Shown: positions 57,701-64,000 of the stretch, piece after piece
How positions within the stretch are numbered: position 1 is the stretch's first letter
How the letters are laid out: each line of letters opens with the position of its first letter
Assembly: GCA_013339895.1 (NCBI GenBank)
Contig: JABACO010000008.1
Span: forward strand, 3,427,490-3,491,489
Direction: 5' to 3'
Length of the DNA stretch: 64,000 bases
Source of the DNA: Ephydatia muelleri
Taxonomy: Eukaryota; Porifera; Demospongiae; Spongillida; Spongillidae
Program-made: the position numbers and the translations under genes
The notes under the pieces: generated by a model
Database searches by the model: none
Told to the model about the DNA's origin: nothing
The model's input: only the letters and a program-made list of their open reading frames with translations

Positions 57701-60530
57701 TAGTAAAATACATAAATCACATAAATTTATAAATTTTAGTGTGACTGAGTCATGTATGAAGGAAAATTAATTGCATTACCAACAACTGGTTCCATCTTCT
57801 AGCCAATCAGCTCCACGTACTGACCAGCCAGCTCCACGTACTGACCAACCAGCTCCATGTACTACCCAACCAGCTCCACGTACTACCCAACCAGCTCCAT
57901 GTACTACCCAACCAGCTCCATGTACTACCCAACCAGCTCCATGTACTACCCAACCAGCTCCACGTACTGACCAACCAGCTCCACGTACTACCCAACCAGC
58001 TCCACGTACTGACCAACCAGCTCCACGTACTACCCAACCAGCTCCACCCAACCAGCTCCACGTACTACCCAACCAGCTCCACATACTACCCAACCAATCC
58101 CATGTACTATGCAACCAGCTCCACGTACTATCCAACCACAATCACTCAGAAGGCCTTCACCTCTGCCACCACCTATACGACCACCACCAACCCATCGGGT
58201 TGTTCTGACACCACAGCCACATGCGGACCACATTCAAATACTGGATGTAAGTTAAAATTAAATTTAAAAAAAAACATTGCAATGTTTGCTCAGCTTAAAA
58301 GAATGAATTCATATTTTTTCTCAGGATCATCAAGATGATGATGATGATGCATCAGGGAGTCAGGTTCTGACACCACAGCCACATGCGGACCACATTCAAA
58401 TACTGGATGTAAGTTAAAACATTGCAATGTTATCTGCTCAGCTTAAAAGAATGAATTCATATTTTTTCTCAGGATCATCAAGATGATGATGATGCATCAG
58501 GGAGTCAAGTTCTGACACCACAGCCACATGTGGACCACATTCAAATATCAGATGTAAGTTCAAAAACCTTACATTTTAATAATTGTCTATCTAAATTTTA
58601 TCAGGATAATGAAGATGATGATGATGCATCAGGGAGTGAAGAAATGAGGTATAAAGTTTTCATTTACCTATCATTTATCATTTGATGTGTTTGCATTAGT
58701 ACAAAGGACATTGTAATGAATTTAAAGCATGGAATAACGGAAGAGCGATGGGAACTGTCAGTGCGCAGACAGTGTATTCTCACAGATGCACTGAAATGCC
58801 TTGAACATCCATCATTTGCACCAACCAAGAGGTTAAGTGTAAGTTTATCTACATATAAGTGGTGCTTGATTTTAAAATTGGGGGGGGGGTAAAAGCATAC
58901 ATTTTTCCCTAGCTAAGAAAAAAACTTGCTTTATTTTGATGCTAAAAACTTTTCATTATAATATTGCTACAAACGCTTTTTGTTAGTGGAGGAAGGATGT
59001 AGATGTAGTGGCGTAAGAGAACTCAACTGTATTTGAATATTTACACATAATACAAAAACACGATGAATTTTTTTGTTCAAAGGTTCAATTCCAAGGTGAG
59101 GCTGGTGTAGATGTAGGTGGCCTATCGAGGGAATTTTTCACGCTTTTGATGGATGAAATAAGGCAACATTTCTGGAAGAAAGGAACCCTCATCCACAATT
59201 CTAAAGCTCTGAAGGTAATCTTTTTAGCATATATTTTTCACAATAAATACACAAAATCTTTAGGATGGTGTTTATCTGAAGCTGGGTCAATTGATAGCAA
59301 TGGCTGTAGTTCATAGTGAGATCCACACTAATCTGATGGGAAAGCCCGTGTATGAGTATTTAAGTGGTCGGTCGCTGTGCTCATTGAAAGTCAGCATCGA
59401 AGATATCCCAGACGAAGCGGCTCAAAGAAAGTGTATTGAGGCATGTGATAATCACCAAGAATTGAAAACACTTTTCAATTTTTTTAACCCTTTCAGTTGC
59501 AGAATATTACAGATGAAGAACAGATGCATAATTTCCGAATTGAACATTATGAATTTCTCGTAGAAGCTGGGGTTATGTCTACTACTTTAGCAGACAAGAC
59601 CAGCAACCTCAATGAACTGTGTCTTCATTCTGCAATACTCCGTAGTGTGGCGGAAATTCAGCAGCTGGCAGCAGGATTGAAGACCTTATGTGTAATAGAT
59701 GCCCTAGAGATGTATCCTTCTCTAATGGAATCGTACTTTATCAAATCAGAGACTGCGATGACTGCAGGTATTGTGAGTGTATTATGATTAACTACCATAA
59801 AAATGCGTGCTGTGTCTGTGTGTCTCTTAATTAAAGTATGCAGATTATGAACACTGCCTAAATTCAAAACACAGTTTTATGTTGTCATACAGTTTCTAAC
59901 ATAATCATTCACTATCAGGGTTAAATGACTTATATAAGGGTATTATATACTATACAGACTTGTTTGTTATGCCATATTTGTGCGTGTATCAGGAACAAGT
60001 TAATTAGGTATGTGCCTTTTGGCATCAACCACTTATATTTTCTTATAGCTGAACTGCGCAGCACCTTCATTGTGACCTATTCTGAAGATGTTGATGTGAG
60101 ATTGAAGGAAGAGATTGCTCTGACGTACTTTGATGAGTATATGGAGAAATGTGCAGGTAAGCTATTAAATGCACAATGTACATAATCACATAAACATTAC
60201 TTATCTTTTTACTTTAAGCAGTTGATGGTGGGAAAATGTCTTCTTGTGAAGAACAGCCTGGGCGGAGTGAGTTTAAAGTACTTTGTGGTTAATTTGATAC
60301 TTTAATTGTTGTAAGGGATCACACTGGAGACTATAAAGAGGTTTTTCTGTGGCTCTGACTACATCCCTGTACCATCAAGACCACATCTCATCTTCACTTC
60401 ATCAACATATCCGAGTGCATCAACATGTGCAGTGCAGTTGTGTATTCCATATGTGCACAATTCGTTCGACGCATTTGAGTTGTGCATGGATGAAGCACTC
60501 CTCTATTATGGAGGATTTGGCGTTACGTAA
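54725..60530 (+). CDS. HECT-type E3 ubiquitin ligase, G2E3-like; 14 exons, one frameshift
   Basis: Exons 54725-54818, 56095-56750, 56800-56873, 57803-58246, 58325-58408, 58473-58553, 58605-58648, 58700-58838, 59083-59214, 59264-59440, 59497-59767, 60049-60156, 60222-60266 and 60316-60530. Order: short helical start, Pro/Ser linker, a conserved block ('REWTHTFFCLSE', 'LQLQGLGEKQFPLPLD'), a small Cys/His zinc-finger motif ('CVSCIYCGTPVARELLKPHW'), a 7-residue repeat tract, acidic repeats, then the HECT fold ('VQFQGEAGVDVGGLSREFF') ending with 'YPSASTCAVQLCI' (catalytic Cys) and 'YYGGFGVT'. HECT ligases pass ubiquitin from E2 to substrate through that Cys. All phases agree except exon 4, which is 7 bases short; with them the product would be ~856 residues. 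The exon 10 donor is GC. Intron 1 holds two 605-bp palindromes. N-terminal exon pairing is inferred. Confidence 0.8.
54839..55443. mobile_element. Fold-back element, 605 bp, copy A (HECT intron 1)
   Basis: Two arms of roughly 260-280 bp are inverted copies, ending TGTCCTTCAGTTTAATCCCC and the near-exact reverse complement. The centre (~55100-55165) is the only unpaired part. A degenerate end of the same type occurs at ~29725-29747. No open frame of note. Confidence 0.9.
55454..56058. mobile_element. Fold-back element, 605 bp, copy B (tandem to copy A)
   Basis: Nearly identical in sequence and equal in length to copy A, same orientation, separated by 10 bases (accgtggacc). The few differences include 'acttct/acctct' and 'tttacat/tttatat'. 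Such similarity argues for a recent tandem duplication or a double insertion. Confidence 0.9.
57803..58140 (+). repeat. Coding minisatellite, 21-bp unit (QPAPRTT/D), with a 7-bp deletion
   Basis: About 15 copies of a 21-bp unit 'ccagctccacgtactaccca' encode the 7-residue repeat QPAPRTT, QPAPCTT or QPAPRTD in HECT exon 4. One unit at about 58039-58052 is only 14 bp long, having lost 'gtactac'. This shifts the frame, and translation would stop at 58207-58209. Confidence 0.9.
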
Positions 60531-60885
60531 GCAAAGCAATTGTATTGGGGATTTTAATCTATGACTTTTTCATTGCAGATAACTCTGAATGTTGTCACTG
60601 GGAGGGAAGGGACTCGTATATTCATGTATTCTTCACTGTATAATTATCAATTAGCATTTGTTTCAAGGTAAGGATATTCTAATTTAGCCTTAACTAAATG
60701 GTACTGATCATCTATTCCCAGTTGTATTTGATCATTTTGTGAGTTAAGGAGCTTTAAAGACGCCATCTGCTGATCTGTGGTGAGGATATGTAACAACAAT
60801 TAGCTGCTTGTGACTATTCTAGCTTGTGTGTGTGTATGTCAGTTAGTAATGTAAATGTGTTACTTACTCCACAACCTACCATCAG

Positions 60886-60993
60886 GGAGCACCAGGAAGT
60901 CCAGATACCGCTGGAGAAATAGGAGACACTGAGGAGGCTGGACCTGCAGGGGCACCTGGACTATTTGGGGTTGATGGAGCAGCTGGACTTCAT
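60886..60993 (+). CDS. Collagen-type triple-helix exon, 108 bp
   Basis: Bounded by an acceptor (ctaccatcag) and a donor (gtgagcg). It encodes 36 residues as Gly-X-Y triplets ('GAPGSPDTAGEIGDT', 'GPAGAPGLFGVDGAAGLH') with two triplets lacking Gly (DTA, EEA). The length of 108 bp is twice the 54-bp unit typical of fibrillar collagen exons. No partner exons with intact frames were found in the window; the gene may continue beyond, or this may be a relic of one. Confidence 0.55.
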
Positions 60994-61075
60994 GTGAGCG
61001 ATGGGCCTCAAAAGGAGACGTGTAGCCATGTTTGAAAAAAAGATAGTACAGGAGGCATGATGATGCATGCGTACA

Positions 61076-61260
61076 TTATACTTGGGCATGCAGGTGCTGG
61101 ATGTGATCCCTGGTAATGCTTATTGTACCCCCTTCCACTCCCCTTATAAAGGATTGATTGATTGGCCGGACCCAGTGGGAGGAGGGAGGGGGGGCCATTG
61201 CCCCCCCGGGCACCAGGACAAGGGGGGCGCCTGCTAAGGCAAAAAAAAGACTAGGTCTAC
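61076..61260. repeat. GC-rich hAT-like end sequence
   Basis: A patch with 'gggggggccattgccccccc' resembles the G/C-rich ends of the nested hAT derivative at 32313-33668. No partner end was identified, so this is probably a lone fragment. Confidence 0.3.
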
Positions 61261-61570
61261 CTAGGCCTACTAAACAAAGGGAAAACAATGATTCCATACG
61301 AATTTAGTTCTAGGCCTGATCATGGTAGACCTAGGCCTGTAGGCTACTATAGCTTAACACATGTTAGGCCTAATGTGCACTTAGAGCGGGAACCTAAGTA
61401 GTGTCAAAATAATTGGAGAACGTGACGCATGTGGCAATTTTAACAAGAGAGTGCTCTCCATGACGTCACTTCTTCTAACCATGCCAACCATTACACTCGC
61501 TACCTGGCGGATTAAAAACTCATTCGTGTTAGTTATAGAATGTGAATTCAATTGGTCTGTTATCCTCACA

Positions 61571-61795
61571 GGGAGCACCTGGTACCACTGGAGTGATGAT
61601 AGTGGTGTCGAGAGGGCAAAGCCTCACATGGAGCACCTGGTACCACTGTAGTGTTGATAGTGGTGTCAAGAGGGCAAAGCCTCACAGGGAGCACCTGGTA
61701 CCACTGGAGTGTTGATAGTGGTGTCAAGAGAGGGCAAAGCCTCACAGAGAGCACCTGGTACCACTGGAGTGGCAATGGTGGTGTCAAGAAGGCAA
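61571..61795 (+). repeat. Minisatellite, ~57-bp unit, 4 copies, derived from a collagen-like exon
   Basis: Each unit begins GGAGCACCTGGTACCACTGG, which in one frame reads GAPGTTG, the triplet pattern of collagen. Units then continue 'gtggtgtcaagagggcaaag' and include splice-like bases. The first unit is preceded by an acceptor-like 'tatcctcacag'. Successive units differ slightly and one has a stop. Confidence 0.85.
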
Positions 61796-61799
61796 AGCA

Positions 61800-62359
61800 A
61801 GTACCAAGAGGGAGAGATGTAGGGGAGGGGTCAAGACATAAATGTGCAGTAACATGTGTTATTAATGTTCAGTTACACATACATGCACAAATGTACATGA
61901 GTTCCCAATCTCCCTCCTCTTCCTGTGCCCCTCCTACGCATGTGTACTTGTCTCTTAAGAAAAATGAAAATGGTCAAGATTTATATGTGCAGTAACATGT
62001 GGTATTGATAGTGTTACATGCATGAGGGTCAATCCAGTAGGAGCTTAAAAATTGAGAATGGACAAAGGGTAGCATACTTACATTGTGGAGCAGGTGGGGG
62101 GAGGCATGGTCCACACCTACCGTCAGACGTCTTTGGAGGATTGCTGGCTTGATGGTTAGGTCCCATCATACATGTGTGCTGTGATGGAACTCATGTTGCA
62201 GTAAACAGTGTGACTGCTAAAGGTGCTCTATTAATTCCAATCAATCTTTTAACCTCGGAAAAGTAGTGGCAAAAAAAAAATCTGCCATCACACAACGAGT
62301 CAGGCATTCAGAGGTCGAGAGGAAACGTCACTTGAGACTTCTCATTGTTGTTGCTCGAG
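61800..62359. other. Region without a supported gene
   Basis: No domain, splice structure or strong repeat was seen here. Confidence 0.5.
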
Positions 62360-62640
62360 CGCTTAGTTACTAAGGTCAGGACGCACCGTTTCTACTGTCG
62401 AAGATGCACGGATCGAGAGAGAAAGCTGAGTGTAGCTCGCCCGTATAAATAACATCTACATGTAGATCAAAACCGTGGCCTGGCACGGAACGGTGACAAA
62501 CTATTGACAATCGTCGGGTCTGTAACACAATATGTTCTTACGATACGTACTGTTACGGAGCTGTAACGAAATGACGCGACCCGAATTCGAAAAACGCGCG
62601 CGTGTCAATTATGGCAGTGTTCACCCCCCATACTATAAAG
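62360..62640 (-). repeat. Interspersed repeat S, copy 2
   Basis: Reverse complement of the 42005-42350 repeat. The stretch 62560-62640 is nearly identical to its partner, and similarity fades towards 62395, where 'tactgtcgaagatgcacgga' still matches 42325. Confidence 0.8.
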
Positions 62641-62939
62641 CACGGCTCGTATCAGGCCTTTTACGCCCTCGGTACGACCCGTATACGGTATGGAAAGGAC
62701 CCGTTAGTTACGATGAGCTACAATAATGGCAACGAACGTGCCTGTATCGGGTTGAAGTCACCATCATTACAGTATGTATGAATAACCCGTAACAACCGCT
62801 ATTTCATATCGGTACAGGATAATTACGGTACCGTTACAAGAATCATTTTTGGTTGTTTAGGTGTGTTTTTCGCGTCGAGGGTTTAAAAACGAAATATTGG
62901 TCATATCGTAACTTTTATGTAGGACTTCAAAGGTTCGTG

Positions 62940-63102
62940 TATTAAAAGTTCGGGGTTGAATATCAGTGGTACAGACGAAGATGACTGCGGATTTTACTCA
63001 GTGAAACAGAGAGTGGTTAGCTCTAACGCTGCCCAACTCTGTATCCTTCTTCCCCCTTCCAAAAAAAAAACACCTGATCCCAGTGCTGCACGAAGTTTGA
63101 GC
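62940..63102 (+). repeat. Repeat R, copy 3
   Basis: Direct match to 35346-35520 and inverted match to 3726-3915. It joins the following arm directly, whereas the left-hand module has ~660 bp of extra sequence (3064-3725) at the same junction, including hairpin copy 1. Confidence 0.85.
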
Positions 63103-63762
63103 ATACACTCACTTGCCACAATCGCTCCATAGGATCTTCAGGTGGGTCCCATGCCAACAGTTTGGTTGTTCTGCTATTCAAAAAATGCCATGTAAGGGTT
63201 TGCATTCCTTTTCTAACTATCTTGTGGCTATCCTAACTGCACTAGTAACCTTCCCATATGATTGACTGAGGTACGGCGATGACATGGTGTGTTCAAATAT
63301 CACGTCTAGGCAAACTCCTGGAACTCATTCCAAGGGGAAACCCATCGGAGTGTACTTTAATTGGAACCAAGTGCCTTGCAATCTGCTGTTTAGGCAGTCC
63401 TTCTCTTTCCAACTAAAGAGATCCATGTCCACTTTCTCCCTTGAAATACTGTGGGTTAACTGCGATACGTTGGATTGAGCAGGTGAATCAATTTCACAGA
63501 CTATACTCTGCTTGATATCTTCCACCATTTCAGGCCAATTCACAGCATATCTGGCTCTCCTCGGGTTGGGACGCAAACAAATACATCAAGCACTACAACC
63601 TCACCCATGCGCGCACATACACACACACACACACACACGCACACATACACAACTTGATGATGCAGTGCAGCATTCGTATGGCATCCAGTGATCTGTAAAC
63701 AAATGAACACATATTCCAGCTTAAGTATGGTTCTGAGTCCTAAAACTGTAACATGTAATCTA
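63103..63762 (-). repeat. Downstream arm of the coiled-coil-gene repeat, copy 2
   Basis: Inverted match to 2391-3063, with a CA microsatellite at ~63613-63640 in the place of the GT run there. The conserved open stretch (63325-63540 on the minus strand) again reads 'SREKVDMDLFSWKEK' and ends 'YTPMGFPLE'. Confidence 0.75.
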
Positions 63763-64000
63763 CTAGCAGTGCTCCTGCTTTTCTGGTGAGTCCTTGTCTG
63801 AGGCACTGTCACTATTAGCATCTTTGACGTCCACGTTGCTGAAACCCATCTTTTTCAAAACCTCTCCCAGTGGTTTGGCAGATGATTTAAAAATCTTACC
63901 CTCCAACACAACATACATTATACCATGGAGTTGATCATTGAAATGGAAGTTCAGCCGAAGAAGAGTGCACCACTGATTCTCTGTAAAGAAATCCTGCATT
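63763..64000 (-). CDS. C-terminal part of a coiled-coil-family gene, cut by the window end
   Basis: The last 78 codons of a third family member. It matches the intact protein from 'MQEVFTENEWCTLL' onward (here 'MQDFFTENQWCTLL') to the same tail 'SASDKDSPEKQEHC'. The frame is open in the visible part, with a 3-residue in-frame deletion after 'QLHGI'. The gene would continue to the right of the window, so whether it is intact is unknown. Confidence 0.6.
   Translation of the reverse strand, partial: MQDFFTENQWCTLLRLNFHFNDQLHGIMYVVLEGKIFKSSAKPLGEVLKKMGFSNVDVKDANSDSASDKDSPEKQEHC

Noticed and set aside
57776..58233. Trp/Ser/Gly-rich open frames opposite the 21-bp coding repeat
   Set aside because: A 21-bp tandem repeat without stops is open in several frames; only the plus-strand frame joins the HECT exons.

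Overview
The window is animal nuclear DNA, most probably from a sponge or another early-branching invertebrate. It has many short introns (several of 50-65 bp, GT..AG, plus one likely GC..AG), metazoan gene families (a Spen/RBM15-type protein, a BTBD10/KCTD20 homologue, an ankyrin-ROCO GTPase, a VWA+Ig protein, a HECT ligase of the G2E3-like type) and a heavy load of DNA transposons and palindromic elements. The species assignment is inference from gene content and architecture. Nothing here looks bacterial or viral.

Layout. 1-3.9 kb: a decayed copy of an unrecognised coiled-coil gene family with its repeat surroundings. The same module returns in inverted orientation at 62.9-64 kb, and an intact copy of the gene lies at 35.8-36.6 kb (-). 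4.0-7.9 kb (+): ankyrin-ROCO GTPase, 4 exons. 9.9-11.8 kb (-): BTBD10/KCTD20-like BTB protein, 8 exons. 12.5-18.0 kb (+): NCL/CAX-like cation exchanger, 16 exons. 18.75-25.09 kb (-): Spen-family protein with RRMs and a SPOC domain, 11 exons. These four genes are tightly packed and all their exon phases agree, so they look functional.

25.1-36 kb is a transposon graveyard: a gypsy-type integrase fragment cut by a small hairpin element with a perfect 9-bp target duplication, a P-element/THAP9-type transposase pseudogene (-), a 378-bp near-perfect palindrome, a decayed ZMYM1/TTF-type hAT transposase (+) that contains a second, opposite-strand hAT derivative, and a scrambled partial duplicate of the ROCO first exon. 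38.4-40.6 kb (-) holds internal exons of a secreted or surface VWA+Ig protein. 43.3-45.5 kb (+) is an intact three-exon DDE integrase-like gene. 46.06-51.02 kb is a possible large element with CACAGGGAAAA-type ends, enclosing about 11.5 copies of a ~151-bp minisatellite and a small unrecognised spliced gene. 54.7-60.5 kb (+) is a HECT-domain gene whose first intron holds two tandem 605-bp palindromes and whose repeat exon carries a 7-bp deletion that breaks the frame. A 108-bp collagen-type exon and a collagen-derived tandem repeat follow at 60.9-61.8 kb.

The genes do not form a pathway. What unites the window is its repeat biology: several families of perfect or near-perfect hairpin elements, one of which has conserved ends around different palindromic cores, and a multi-copy gene family of unknown function.
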